Shown: piece by piece, positions 35,745-44,694 of the stretch
Numbering within the stretch: position 1 is the first letter of the stretch
Layout: every line of letters begins with the position of its first letter
NCBI RefSeq assembly: GCF_008704995.1
Contig: NZ_CP023747.1
Coordinates: 62,001 to 126,000, forward strand
DNA length: 64,000 bases
DNA from: Streptomyces nodosus
GTDB taxonomy: Bacteria > Actinomycetota > Actinomycetes > Streptomycetales > Streptomycetaceae
Direction: 5' to 3'
Notes under the pieces: model-generated
Database searches by the model: none
What the model saw: the letters and a program-made list of their open reading frames with translations, nothing else
What the model was told of the DNA's origin: nothing
Translations under genes and position numbers: made by a program

Positions 35745-36078
35745 CACTGCCACCCGCCGCGTACCCGGCTGATCCGGCGGAGAAGCCACTCGTCAGCGTG
35801 TTCGGAACTACGAGGTCGTGTGGTCGGGGGTCCGGGAGGTGGGGTGGGAAGTGGCGCTCCAGGATCTCCGCCCAGCGGTCCAGGACGAAACGAAGCCACG
35901 CCAAGCTCGCCCGGCTTCCGTATCGTGCAGTCGACCGACGCGATGACGCGTCTCGCGGCACGCAGCCAGCCGAAAGGGTCCGTACCCAGTCCATAGACGG
36001 GCCGAGACCGAAAGACGAAGGCAGCAGCCTCCGCGGCGGAATGCTTTGCATTCGACTGAGGTGCAGCGAGTGCTGACG
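35745..36078. other. intergenic region, no gene seen
   Basis: Only overlapping GC-rich open frames without starts or recognisable motifs are present. I see nothing to annotate. Confidence 0.4.
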
Positions 36079-36381
36079 TCAGTTGCTCGCGTGTGCAAAG
36101 AGGTGCCAGGGCTCCCACGTACACAGTCGCCATTCTCCCGGCCACGGGTCTGGCTTGGGATAGGCCTTGGCGTCTTCGCGGATCCATCGGAGAGAGACGG
36201 TCGCCGACGGTCCGCTGGCGCGGTGCAGGCGGGCCGTAACGGTGCAGGCGGCGGGCATGTCGTGGGCTACGGCGAGGATGTCGAAGGCGGTCAGACGGTA
36301 GTCCTCGTAGGCCCGGCGGATCTCGCTGCGTACGGCCTTGCCGTGCTTGGCGTGCGCGTCCTGGGTGATGAGATCACTCAT
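36079..36381 (-). CDS. hypothetical protein
   Basis: About 100 aa from the Met at 36381 (MSDLITQDAHAKHGKAVRSE). The N-terminal half is amphipathic-helical. The C-terminus is Trp-rich (WIREDAKAYPKPDPWPGEW, TWEPWHLF). No family is recognised. Codon usage is consistent with a Streptomyces gene. Confidence 0.5.
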   Translation of the reverse strand: MSDLITQDAHAKHGKAVRSEIRRAYEDYRLTAFDILAVAHDMPAACTVTARLHRASGPSATVSLRWIREDAKAYPKPDPWPGEWRLCTWEPWHLFAHASN

Positions 36382-36439
36382 GGACCCGTAGTTTCGGCGC
36401 ACCCACCACGTGAGCAGGCGCTCCGAGCCCTGCCGGGCG

Positions 36440-36971
36440 GTCGTCGGCCGGGGCGCTGTCGGACGAGCGGCGCGAGCAGCTGGAGGACATCGACCCCTCC
36501 TGGTGCCCCAGCTGGCCGGTGGAGTGGCAGCGCGCCTTCCACCTCGTCCGGCTCCACCTAGAGGCCGGCCGCCCGCTGCCGACCGAGCCCAGCGACGTGC
36601 ACCAGGGCGAGGACCTCGGACGGTGGGTACGCTCGGTCCGGCTCGGCTGGGACAACCTCACCACCGTCCAGCAGTGGATGTGCAAGCACATCCTCGGGAT
36701 CGAGCCCGCCGGCGAGGACGAGAAGCCGCCCCCGCGCCGCACGCAGGCCGACAAGTGGGCGCTGAACTACGAGGCCGCCAAACAGTTCTACGAGCGCGAG
36801 GGGCACCTGCGAGTGCCGAGGAAGCACGTCGAACGGATCGTCGTCGGCGAGGACCAGGAGGAGCGGGAGCTCCGGCTCGGGGCGTGGATCGGGAACCAGC
36901 GCAGCCGGGCCGCGACGCTGTCCCCGGAGCGGGTGGAGCAGCTGTCCGCGATCGGGATGCGGTGGATGTAG
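36440..36971 (+). pseudogene. C-terminal remnant of an SF2 helicase with helicase-associated domains
   Basis: The frame reads LSDERREQLEDIDPSWCPSW, VEWQRAFHLVRLHLEAGRPL, QGEDLGRWVRSVRLGWDNLT, QFYEREGHLRVPRKHVERIV and WIGNQRSRAATLSPERVEQL. These are the repeated HA domains found at the end of long Streptomyces DEAD/DEAH helicases. The motor domains are absent, so this is the tail of a deleted gene. Confidence 0.75.
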
Positions 36972-36988
36972 CCGTGTAGGCAAGCACA

Positions 36989-37029
36989 GCAGCGGGGCCA
37001 GGCAGGATGAACCTGGCTGACCCCGCTGC
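36989..37029. terminator. bidirectional hairpin terminator
   Basis: The outer stem GCAGCGGGG/CCCCGCTGC (36989-36997, 37021-37029) encloses an inner CCAGG/CCTGG pair. It lies in the 63-bp gap between the convergent helicase remnant and lmuB. Confidence 0.65.
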
Positions 37030-37034
37030 GGTCG

Positions 37035-38966
37035 TCAGTCGCCGACCTCTTCTTCAGGGGGTACGTCTGCAGGCCGCGCCTCACCGGGTTCTGCAGGGGG
37101 TATGGGGACGAGTCTGTTTGTATCGGACAGCTCGAGTGGCCGGTGAATGCCCTCGATCGGAGGGGAGTCGTTGTCGGTGACGATGATCTGCAGGCGGTCG
37201 ATGTGTTCGGTGGCAGTGCGTAGGAGGCTGGCGTACATCTTGCGCAGGCGTTCAAGGTCGACACCTTCGTGGCCGACGTTGCTGCTGATGCCGTCGATGA
37301 TCAGGATGTTAGGCAGTGGGATGTCGCCATCGTTCAGTGCTACGTGTTGGTGTGCAAGGACGTGGGCGACGTTGACCAGTACCTCGACGCCTTGCGATTG
37401 CAGGTCGGCGAAGGGACGGCCATCTACGACAGGCAAGTACGTCTTCTTATTGATGTAGGAGCCTGGCTGGTCGTCGAAGCGGGGTGCGTCGAAGCTGCGG
37501 AGCGCGGCTTCGAAGGCGTCGTCTAGTTTCCTCAGGCGTTCGCTGACAGCTTGGTTGCTGTGGCGGGTGGCGTCGATTTTACTGTTAAGGTCTTCTTGTT
37601 CGCGTTCCAGTTCCGCCACCCGTTCGGCCTGTCCTGCCAGCCGGTCGTGCAGGGCCAGGCCGTCGTCCAGGCGGGCGAGGTGCTCCTCGAGTCGGGCCTG
37701 TTGGGCCGCGGCACTTCGGATGCGGTCTGCCTGGTCGGTGATGTAGGTGGAGGTCGCACGGTCCAGTTGGGCGCCAAGGTCTGTCCGGTGTTCGGTCTGG
37801 GCAGCAAGTGCTGTCTGGAGCTGAGCGAGCCGGCGGGTGCTCCGGACGATGAGTTCTTCTGTCTCGGTTACTTGCTCGATGACCCTGTCCTGCTCGGCAG
37901 CGAGGGACGAGGGCGCCGGCAGGTCGGGTGGGGTCTGGAGACAGAGGCGGCAAGTGTGCTCGTCTCCCCTGTCCGGTACGCCGGCTCCGCAGCGGGGGCA
38001 GGTGTGGAACTCGAAGTCGTTGAGGAGTCGCTCGGCGACCAGGGCGCGCGTCAGTCGACGGCTCTGGGCGATGAGTTGTCCGTGCAGTTCCCGGAGGTTG
38101 GTGGTGGAGACGGCTTCAGCCTCGGTGGCACCCGCGATCCGGGCGATCTCCGCTTCCGTCTCGGCGATCCGCTCGCGGAGCGTGACGGTGTTCGGCCCGG
38201 TGAGGTTGATGTTGCCGGTGAGATGGATGTCAGCTTGGCGAGCGTGAGTGAGCTCCCGCTCAGTCTCCTGCCTCTCGACTTCCAGCTCGGCCCGGGAGGC
38301 GAAGGCGGTGGTCTGGAGGATCCGTTCGAGGGTGTTCGCATCTGCGGTGAGCGCTGTCAGCTCTGTGGTGACTTGGCGTAGACGGTCGCGCAGGCCGGCT
38401 GCCTCGGGGTCGTACAGGCCGTAAAGGATCTCGAAGACGTACTTGCGCTTGATGTTCTTGGAGTAGTTGTCCGGGGTTCCGAAGACGGAGGAGTCGATCT
38501 CCTTCTGCCTAAGGACGCAGTACATCAGGTAGTCACTGATGGTGACAGGAACCAGGGGGCTCCTGTCGTCGTTGGGAGCACGCGGAACGCTCAGGCGGGG
38601 CAGCTTCAGTACGTCGCGCCACCAATCACGGAAGGTCGCGTCGTACCCGGCTTGGAGCTGGCTGGCGGGCAGCCGCCAGACTTCCCGGCGGCCTGCGACC
38701 TCGGCGATCTCCACCATGGCGTTCGGTGTAGTGACCAGGGGACGAACGATGCGGAATCGGCGATCTCCGACCAGCACGGTACCGGCGATCGTCCGTCCTC
38801 GAAGCTCGGGGACGACACTCACGTCGGCACCGAGCAGGGCCCGAAGACAGCTGACGGTCGCGGTCTTTCCGCCGCTCATAGAACCGATGATCGCGTTCAT
38901 GCCGGGTTCGAAGCGGATCGTGCGGCTGGTGCCGACCAGGGAGATCTCTTCGATGCGCAGTCTCAT
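37035..38966 (-). CDS. lmuB: SMC-like ABC ATPase of a Lamassu/ABC-3C system (LmuB/DdmC-type)
   Basis: A 643-aa protein. Walker A GSMSGGKT (28-35) is at the N-terminus. Two long coiled-coil arms (about 190-310 and 355-490) flank a zinc hook CPRC...CRLC (C323, C326, C339, C342), as in Rad50. A degenerate signature LQSQGVEVL (522-530) and Walker B PNILIIDGISS (552-562) form the C-terminal half of the head. The usual Walker-B Glu is replaced by Gly559, which needs checking. In Lamassu/DdmABC this subunit senses DNA ends or structures and activates the effector. Its ATG overlaps the middle gene stop (ATGA). Confidence 0.9.
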   Translation of the reverse strand: MRLRIEEISLVGTSRTIRFEPGMNAIIGSMSGGKTATVSCLRALLGADVSVVPELRGRTIAGTVLVGDRRFRIVRPLVTTPNAMVEIAEVAGRREVWRLPASQLQAGYDATFRDWWRDVLKLPRLSVPRAPNDDRSPLVPVTISDYLMYCVLRQKEIDSSVFGTPDNYSKNIKRKYVFEILYGLYDPEAAGLRDRLRQVTTELTALTADANTLERILQTTAFASRAELEVERQETERELTHARQADIHLTGNINLTGPNTVTLRERIAETEAEIARIAGATEAEAVSTTNLRELHGQLIAQSRRLTRALVAERLLNDFEFHTCPRCGAGVPDRGDEHTCRLCLQTPPDLPAPSSLAAEQDRVIEQVTETEELIVRSTRRLAQLQTALAAQTEHRTDLGAQLDRATSTYITDQADRIRSAAAQQARLEEHLARLDDGLALHDRLAGQAERVAELEREQEDLNSKIDATRHSNQAVSERLRKLDDAFEAALRSFDAPRFDDQPGSYINKKTYLPVVDGRPFADLQSQGVEVLVNVAHVLAHQHVALNDGDIPLPNILIIDGISSNVGHEGVDLERLRKMYASLLRTATEHIDRLQIIVTDNDSPPIEGIHRPLELSDTNRLVPIPPAEPGEARPADVPPEEEVGD

Positions 38967-39517
38967 AGGTGGGTCCCCCAGTCCGCCTCGACGATGTCGG
39001 GGAACGTCTCGTAGATCAGGTTCTTCAAGGTGATGCCGGTCAGGTTGAAGTGCCGACGCAACAGCACTGCCCGGTCGCGCACCGGGCGCCAGCTCTCGCT
39101 TTCAGCAAGGGCACACGCCACGTCATGCCCAGCCGCAGTGGTGCAGTAGGTCGCAATGGCGTCCTCGTGTTTGGGCTCGATGAGTCCTTTGCCTGTGAGG
39201 GCGCCGAGCAGCGCGTAGTAGGCGGGGTCCCATGGCCCGTACTTGTATCGGATCATGCTCTGCTCGATCGTCCCCGTCAGCCACGGGTTCTCGCCAGCAT
39301 CGACGTTCGGCCGCCGGACAGCCATGAGCCGGTCGAAGCGGTCGGGGTAGCGCAGCAGGAAGTCGAGCTTGGCCAGCTTCATGCGGCCCTCGATGCCGTT
39401 GCTCGTCTTGGCTTGGGAGAAGACGTCGATGAGTAGCAGCAGGCGGGCTTGGGCATCGGCCGAGGGTGGCCGTGCTGTCGGCATGGCGGTAATGGGCGCG
39501 GTGGTGTTAGGAGGCAT
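38963..39517 (-). CDS. lmuC: middle component of a Lamassu/ABC-3C system (LmuC/DdmB-like)
   Basis: A 184-aa protein between the nuclease and SMC genes, overlapping both (11 bp and 4 bp). The sequence ARLLLLIDVFSQAKTSNGIE, GRMKLAKLDFLLRYPDRFDR, MIRYKYGPWDPAYYALLGAL and TGKGLIEP looks like a winged-helix middle component of ABC-three-component systems. Assignment rests on context plus this general pattern. It probably bridges SMC and effector. Confidence 0.8.
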   Translation of the reverse strand: MPPNTTAPITAMPTARPPSADAQARLLLLIDVFSQAKTSNGIEGRMKLAKLDFLLRYPDRFDRLMAVRRPNVDAGENPWLTGTIEQSMIRYKYGPWDPAYYALLGALTGKGLIEPKHEDAIATYCTTAAGHDVACALAESESWRPVRDRAVLLRRHFNLTGITLKNLIYETFPDIVEADWGTHL

Positions 39518-40682
39518 CCCGGCCGCTCCCCCAGTCGAACTTGCACTCGTCCGAGATCGCGCATGCCCTGCCCATCAGGAGCACCCCGTCCTGGGCGTAG
39601 AGGGGATGGCGGTCGTACGTGCTGGGGTTGGCGTCGAGGAGCCGCTGTAGCTCGTCGAAGATGGCATCAGCGGGCTGGGGCTGCCCCTTGTGGGATCTGC
39701 CGGTGCGGCGAGCCAGCAGCAGGAGACGCTGGTCGAGGTCTGTCTCGATAGCCTGGTCGACCGGCCAGGCTCCCAGGGCCAGCTCTTTGAAACGGTGGCG
39801 CTCAGCGTGGGCTCGGAGCATCTGCGCCTCCTCGATGACTTCCCTGGACGCAGCACCCGCCCGGAGCTTGCGGACAAGCGCAGTCTCGGGACCATGCAGT
39901 TGTTGGGAAAGGTCTTCCAGCAGCACATGGTCGGGACGGATCAGACGCTGCCGTACGTCAGCGACGGCCGCTGCGGTGATGCGTTTGTTCAGCACAGCCG
40001 GGGGCGGACTGTCGAGAACCAAGAGCTCTGTCCACCGGGCTACCGGCATGCCTTGAGTCGCATCGCGAGTGCGCCGGAGCAACTCGATGTAGAGGGCGTC
40101 GATCGTCGCCATGGTGAGCCCCGGGCCTAGATCGGCCAGCACCCGCGTGTTGCGCAGTTCGATGTCACCGCGCCGTGGCAGCGGCCTGATGCGGACCAAG
40201 GGAAGGAAATCGGTGAGGGCGTCCTCTTTAACTTTCAGGTGCGTCGCAACCCGCTTGAGGCACGCCGCGTTGTCTCCGCCTTTCCCTTTGGCCAAGGCCA
40301 CGACCGCCTCGTCTGCTGGGTCGAGATGGCCCTCGATGCCGGCGGTCAGCTGATAGGTCAGACCGGTGCCCGCCACGGTTGCGTGCGTACGCCACAAGCT
40401 CTTGAGGGGCCCGCTCTTGAACACGTCTGTGAGCGTCCAGGGCTCGACGGCATCCCTCGTTTTGATCTGCTGGAAATCCCAGAGCACTCCGTCGGCGCAC
40501 CGGGGGTCGCCTCTGTGGGCGACGGTTACGTCCTCGATGTGCTCACAGGTCACATGGATGACCGTTCCGCCTGCGAGCATCTCCAGGACTGCTTGCACGG
40601 AGATGTGTATCTGGTATTCGAACCGCCGTACCGTGACCGACCCTGAGTCATCCGGTGCTTCAGTCTCAATTGGATCAGCCAT
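39507..40682 (-). CDS. lmuA: Lamassu effector with Cap4/DUF4297 dsDNA endonuclease domain (LmuA/DdmA-like)
   Basis: A 391-aa protein, first in the operon. The N-terminal domain has RRFEYQIHISVQAVLEML, then EHIEDVTV (E47, E50, D51) and DFQQIKTRD (Q72, K74). This is the E...D...Q-x-K arrangement of the PD-(D/E)XK Cap4/DUF4297 nuclease. The helical C-terminal ~200 residues (ALVRKLRAGAASREVIEEAQ, WPVDQAIETDLDQRLLLLAR) probably interact with the partner proteins. In Lamassu-Cap4 systems the nuclease degrades DNA, leading to plasmid loss or abortive infection. Confidence 0.87.
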   Translation of the reverse strand: MADPIETEAPDDSGSVTVRRFEYQIHISVQAVLEMLAGGTVIHVTCEHIEDVTVAHRGDPRCADGVLWDFQQIKTRDAVEPWTLTDVFKSGPLKSLWRTHATVAGTGLTYQLTAGIEGHLDPADEAVVALAKGKGGDNAACLKRVATHLKVKEDALTDFLPLVRIRPLPRRGDIELRNTRVLADLGPGLTMATIDALYIELLRRTRDATQGMPVARWTELLVLDSPPPAVLNKRITAAAVADVRQRLIRPDHVLLEDLSQQLHGPETALVRKLRAGAASREVIEEAQMLRAHAERHRFKELALGAWPVDQAIETDLDQRLLLLARRTGRSHKGQPQPADAIFDELQRLLDANPSTYDRHPLYAQDGVLLMGRACAISDECKFDWGSGRDAS

Positions 40683-40739
40683 CGGCCCCCCATCTCGTTA
40701 CTCCCCGAGCACGCAGCGTAGGGGGTCTGTGATCTCCAG

Positions 40740-41140
40740 TCGACAGCCGGGGAGGTCCAGTCCCTTTGGCTGACCGCCTGGTGCTTGCAGCCGCCACAAA
40801 GCTGCGGGTGAGAGTCCTGGGTGCCCCAGTCCGACTTCGGTGACGTCTCTCACCGTGCGTCGGTGAACTTCGCCCCGTAGCCGGTGCAGACGGGGCGGCG
40901 CTCCTCTTGCTCGGCCGTCTTCTTCGCCGCTTGCTCCTGCGCCTCGCGCCGTACCTGTGCCTTGTGCTCCTCCTAGGCAAGCTCGGCCGCTTCCCGGGCA
41001 CGGGCGTCGGCCGCCTCGCGACGGGAGTTGCCGATCGTCTCCCGCAGGGGCTCCATGTGGTCGCGGTCAAGGCGGAGGAATACCGAGTGGGCCTGGCCGG
41101 CACGGTGACCAAGGCCGCGGTTCATCCCGGAGTGCACCCA
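40740..41140 (-). pseudogene. decayed gene with two in-frame stops
   Basis: One minus-strand frame reads MEPLRETIGNSRREAADARA, REAAELA, TAG, EEHKAQVRREAQEQAAKKTA, CTGYGAKFTDAR, TGA, then SDWGTQDSHPQLCGGCKHQA. The Glu/Ala coiled coil followed by a C-x2-x-GAKF...C-x-x-C zinc-type tail looks like a real protein. Two nonsense codons (the second plausibly Trp to stop) inactivate it. The family is not recognised. Confidence 0.5.
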
Positions 41141-41394
41141 GGAGCTCTACGACGCCTGCGGAAGGCCGTCCAGCAGATCGCCAGTCCGTACGCGGACACG
41201 GCTGTACCGGATGACGATGGTTCGTGTCAGTCATGTGCCGATTCCGTCAGTTGGGTGCCGAAGTGCTGGAATACCTGGGAGCAGGACGGCAGGCCGTGCG
41301 GTCCAGTACTCGGCGGAGGGGCTGCACATGTCGAGATGCCACGGCGAGGATCCCGGAGACGCTCCGATGACCGTGTTCCCGCTGGCGTCGGGGC

Positions 41395-41640
41395 GTGCGG
41401 CGGCGATGCCCCGGATTGCTGGACCTCGACAAGCGTGGAGAGCTGACGACCGCGCATGTACGTCTGGTGGCTCAGGCGTTGGGGAAGTCGGAGCAGACGG
41501 TGTGGCGGTGGCTGGCCGCGGATCACCGCCTCGTCCGGATGGAGTCGTCTCATTTCACGGCGCTGTGGAGCGGGAACGCCTCTCGATTCCACGCCGAGCT
41601 GGTGCAGCGGGCGGCCGACGATCCGGACGCGCCCCCCGGT
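41395..41640 (+). pseudogene. Mu-type transposase, N-terminal HTH fragment
   Basis: The plus strand reads LLDLDKRGELTTAHVRLVAQ, ALGKSEQTVWRWLAA, then SSHFTALWSGNASRFHAELV. This is the N-terminal HTH region of actinobacterial Mu/Tn7-type DDE transposases. The adjoining catalytic fragment is on the opposite strand, so the gene has been broken and inverted. Confidence 0.6.
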
Positions 41641-41654
41641 GCCCGTCGCTCTCC

Positions 41655-41830
41655 AATTGCACCGAGCGAGCGCGGTGACCGCTACCCCGGTGATCGCCTT
41701 GGTGGCGCAGTCGATGAACCAGGTCACCCACGGTGTGGCCAGCTCACTCTCCACATCGACCTCGACGGGCACGTGCTTGTGGTCGCCCTCCCACACGGCG
41801 TTGCAGTGCGTCGTCGGCCGCTGCCCTTCT
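41655..41830 (-). pseudogene. Mu-type transposase, catalytic-core fragment
   Basis: The minus strand reads NAVWEGDHKHVPVEVDVESE, LATPWVTWFIDCATKAITGV. It parallels AWETDHVEASVKV...PWITFFVDCATSAICGL in the intact TnsB-like protein at 58385-59944, including the first catalytic Asp. It is short and truncated on both sides. Confidence 0.7.
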
Positions 41831-41907
41831 TCCTGGTGATGCGTCGACGCGGGAGACGCTCCCCAGCGGCTCGGGCGATCCGCTGGGCCTTTGCGTTCCG
41901 TCGTGGC

Positions 41908-44694
41908 TTAGGGCTGTGCGTCGTCGCCGGTGTTGTCGACGGTTCGGCGGTATTCGGGGTGGTCTTTGTCCATCTGGATGCCGAGGTGGACCGGTGCGGG
42001 GTACTGGGTGCGGTGTTCCCAGTGAAGGGCGTGATCACAGAGGCGGGCGGCAGCGAGCCCATAGGTGAGCAGGGCCTGGTCGGCCGGGTGGTGGAGCACG
42101 ATGATCTCCGTTGCCGTGTGGCTGTACCAGGTTTCGGCTTGCTCCTTGGGGTCGCTGCTGCCCCACCGGGTGTAGGACTCGCCAGAGCGGGCGTAGCGCG
42201 CGCCTCCGGTGAACTGGTGGGGGAGGTTGCACAGGATGAACGTCTGCTCGGCCTGTTCCATCTGGAACAGGCCGGTGGCGAGTTTGCCCTCCTCGGTGAC
42301 GGGCTCGTCGTACTCCGGAATGTGGCGGAGCCGTTCGACAAGGGCCGGGCGGGCCACGTCCTCGCTGCCGGAGGTGACCCGGACGACAGCTCGGGGGCGT
42401 TGGTCGGGTGCGAGCGTGAAACCGGGCAGTGCCGGCCGCTTGTTGATCTGACCGGCCGCGTCGGGTGTCTCGCCCAGGTTCTTGTTGGCGAGCAGGGGCC
42501 AGATGCTGCGGGCCTCGCCTCCGGAGACGTACATGACGTATCCCTGTGCCGGGCCGGCGTGCCCGCCCAGTTCGTAGAGGGCGCGGTCGATGTGGCGGGG
42601 AAGGAGTTCGTCGCGGCGTCGGCCCTCGGGCAGTGGCCGGGCCCGGAAGTGGTAGTTGGCTGTGGCGTAGTCGAGCCAGGTGCCAGGTCCGGAGTGTTCG
42701 GCGGGGAGGTAGGCGAGTGTTCGCCAGTACGGGCCGTGGGGGACGAGGGCGACCAGGGTCCACATGAGTTTCGGCTCGTCGGTGGCGATGCGCCGATCAC
42801 CGCGCTGCTGGCGCAGGTGGAGCCCGACGTGGACGAGGGGTTCCTTGAGGCCGTTGGGGCCGGAGCGGAGGGCTTTGGTCAGTCGTGGGTGCACGAGGCC
42901 GGCCACGCGGGACAGGTCGGCGATGGCCATGTGGCCGCGGTGGTGTCCTTGGAGTTCGAGACCCAGGAGTTCGAGATCGGTGGTGAGCTCGCGTTCCTTC
43001 TTGCGGGGGTTGCGGCGTCCGGGCTTGTACAGGGTGAGGAATTGCGCGAGGACACGGTGGCGGGCGAGTTCGCCGTTGACGCGGTGCTTGGCGTCCAGGG
43101 TGTCGGGGTTGACGACGGTGGAGCCGGTCTTCTTCGAGGCGCGTCGCTGGCGTGCCCAGGCTTTGGGGTCGTACTCGGTTTCGCACAGGGCGAGCAGGCG
43201 GGTGTCCTCGGGGGCGTCGAGGCCGTGGAGTTGACTGACGAGGGAAGGGCGCTGGTCGTGGTGCTTGCCGTGGGCCAGCAGATCCGGTGCCGGCTGGAAC
43301 AGGACCTCTACGTGTTCGTTGAGGGAGACGGGCTTGTTCTCGCCGATGCCGGTGGCGGCGAGGTCGGGGCGGTTGAAGTGGTAGGCCAGCAGCAGCTGCA
43401 TGCGCGTGCGCATGGCCTGGGTCCTGTAGAGGGCGAGGATGCGTAGTTTCCGGCATCCGGATGCGGCGAGGATCTGCGGCAGGTTCTCGTCGTCCCATAG
43501 GACCGTGTCGCGGCCTTCGACGGTGGTACGGCCGTGGCCGAAGGGGCGGCGGCCGGCGACCTGTGCGCACTTGAGCAGGGGCTGGTCGAGGGCGGTGCTG
43601 ATGTGCCGGGCGAGTTCCCGTTGGCTGTACATACCCACGCCCCTGCCGACCGGGTAGCTCCCGGCGAAGGGTACGAGGGCGCGGAGCTTGCCGGGCGGGC
43701 CGCTCAGGTCGAGGGCGCTGGGTGCGAGGAACTCGTCGTCTTTGTCGCGGGGGAAGACGTGTTCGCCGTGCAGGCGTGTCCAGGCGTCCAGAGCCAGGCG
43801 GGTGGTGTGGTTGAGGTGGGTGTGATCACCGTATCCGCCGAGTTCGAGGTTGAGGAGGGGGCCTTTGGCGTCGCGGGGCGCGAACCAGGCCGTGCGGGCG
43901 TTGCGCAGAGTGTTGCTCAGCCGGGAGACGGAGGGTTGCACGACGGCCACGGGGTGGGGCAGGCCGGGGTGGGATTTCATCATGACGTCGAGCCGGAGGG
44001 TGGCGTATCTGGTGGTCGTCTTCCAGGCGTTGTCGGTGTCTTCCTCGTCGTCGGCGGCGATGTCGTCGAGGGTTTCTCCGCGGGCGGCGAGCCAGGTGTT
44101 GTTCCAGAGCAGTTCGCGGTCCCAGACCTGGAGGCAGTTGGCAAGATCGCGGCGGAAGGTGACGGTCTTGCCGTCGATCGTCCACGTCTCACCGGAGAGT
44201 TTCTCGGCGATGATCCAGCCAGCCGCGGTCCATACCCAGCCGGGGGCGTCGATGCAGGCCGTGGTGCGGGTGATCTGGTCCCACATCTGGACTTTTTCGG
44301 GGGCGGTCCCGGCAATGAGGTCGGCGATCTGGCTCGGGTGCTGGAAGGTGAAGCGGTCGGCCGGGGTCTGCAGCAGCGCCTGCTCCCAGAGGGTGATGGC
44401 GGCATGCAGGTCGTCACGATCGATGGGCCGGGTGGTGGCGAGGAACTTCGGCGGTTCGGTCTTGGAGGTAGGGAAGAGGGTGGCGCTGGTGTAGCCGATG
44501 GCGCGCAGGACGGTCAGCAGGCCGCTGTAGGGGAGGTTGGCTGTGGAGCCTGTGATGCCGCGGTATTCCTCGCGCAGCTTCTTCCAGGCCGTGTCGATCT
44601 TTACCTCGGGTAGGCGGTACAGCAGTACCGAGCCCAGGAGTTCTTCATCGGTGTGGCAGGCCAGCAGGGACAGCTGGGTCTGTTCCGTGGTCAT
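41908..44694 (-). CDS. pPIWI-RE protein (Argonaute-related RNase H-like)
   Basis: A 928-aa protein, third gene of a pPIWI-RE cassette. It has an N-terminal pPIWI-RE-specific region (~1-350), a middle MID-like region (~400-560; LPQILAASGCRKLRILALYR), and a C-terminal PIWI/RNase H-fold module (~590-915). The last contains RRIATDEPKLMWTLVALVPH, QGYVMYVSGGEARSIWPLLA, RPRAVVRVTSGSEDVARPAL, YTRWGSSDPKEQAETWYSHT and ATEIIVLHHPADQALLTYGL. Burroughs, Iyer and Aravind defined this family with associated DinG-type helicase and REase genes. It is predicted to use RNA or DNA guides against invading DNA. Its ATG overlaps the helicase stop by one base (TGATG). Confidence 0.85.
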   Translation of the reverse strand: MTTEQTQLSLLACHTDEELLGSVLLYRLPEVKIDTAWKKLREEYRGITGSTANLPYSGLLTVLRAIGYTSATLFPTSKTEPPKFLATTRPIDRDDLHAAITLWEQALLQTPADRFTFQHPSQIADLIAGTAPEKVQMWDQITRTTACIDAPGWVWTAAGWIIAEKLSGETWTIDGKTVTFRRDLANCLQVWDRELLWNNTWLAARGETLDDIAADDEEDTDNAWKTTTRYATLRLDVMMKSHPGLPHPVAVVQPSVSRLSNTLRNARTAWFAPRDAKGPLLNLELGGYGDHTHLNHTTRLALDAWTRLHGEHVFPRDKDDEFLAPSALDLSGPPGKLRALVPFAGSYPVGRGVGMYSQRELARHISTALDQPLLKCAQVAGRRPFGHGRTTVEGRDTVLWDDENLPQILAASGCRKLRILALYRTQAMRTRMQLLLAYHFNRPDLAATGIGENKPVSLNEHVEVLFQPAPDLLAHGKHHDQRPSLVSQLHGLDAPEDTRLLALCETEYDPKAWARQRRASKKTGSTVVNPDTLDAKHRVNGELARHRVLAQFLTLYKPGRRNPRKKERELTTDLELLGLELQGHHRGHMAIADLSRVAGLVHPRLTKALRSGPNGLKEPLVHVGLHLRQQRGDRRIATDEPKLMWTLVALVPHGPYWRTLAYLPAEHSGPGTWLDYATANYHFRARPLPEGRRRDELLPRHIDRALYELGGHAGPAQGYVMYVSGGEARSIWPLLANKNLGETPDAAGQINKRPALPGFTLAPDQRPRAVVRVTSGSEDVARPALVERLRHIPEYDEPVTEEGKLATGLFQMEQAEQTFILCNLPHQFTGGARYARSGESYTRWGSSDPKEQAETWYSHTATEIIVLHHPADQALLTYGLAAARLCDHALHWEHRTQYPAPVHLGIQMDKDHPEYRRTVDNTGDDAQP

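Noticed and set aside
33261..35789. 842-aa version of the AlbA_2 protein
   Set aside because: The N-terminal 423 residues are antisense to the genes at 34710-35411 and 35532-35744; the ATG at 34520 gives the family start directly before the AlbA_2 domain.
41395..43446. A 683-aa plus-strand frame opposite the pPIWI-RE gene
   Set aside because: Beyond the short transposase fragment it is an antisense shadow of strongly biased pPIWI-RE codons (Gly/Val-rich, no motifs).
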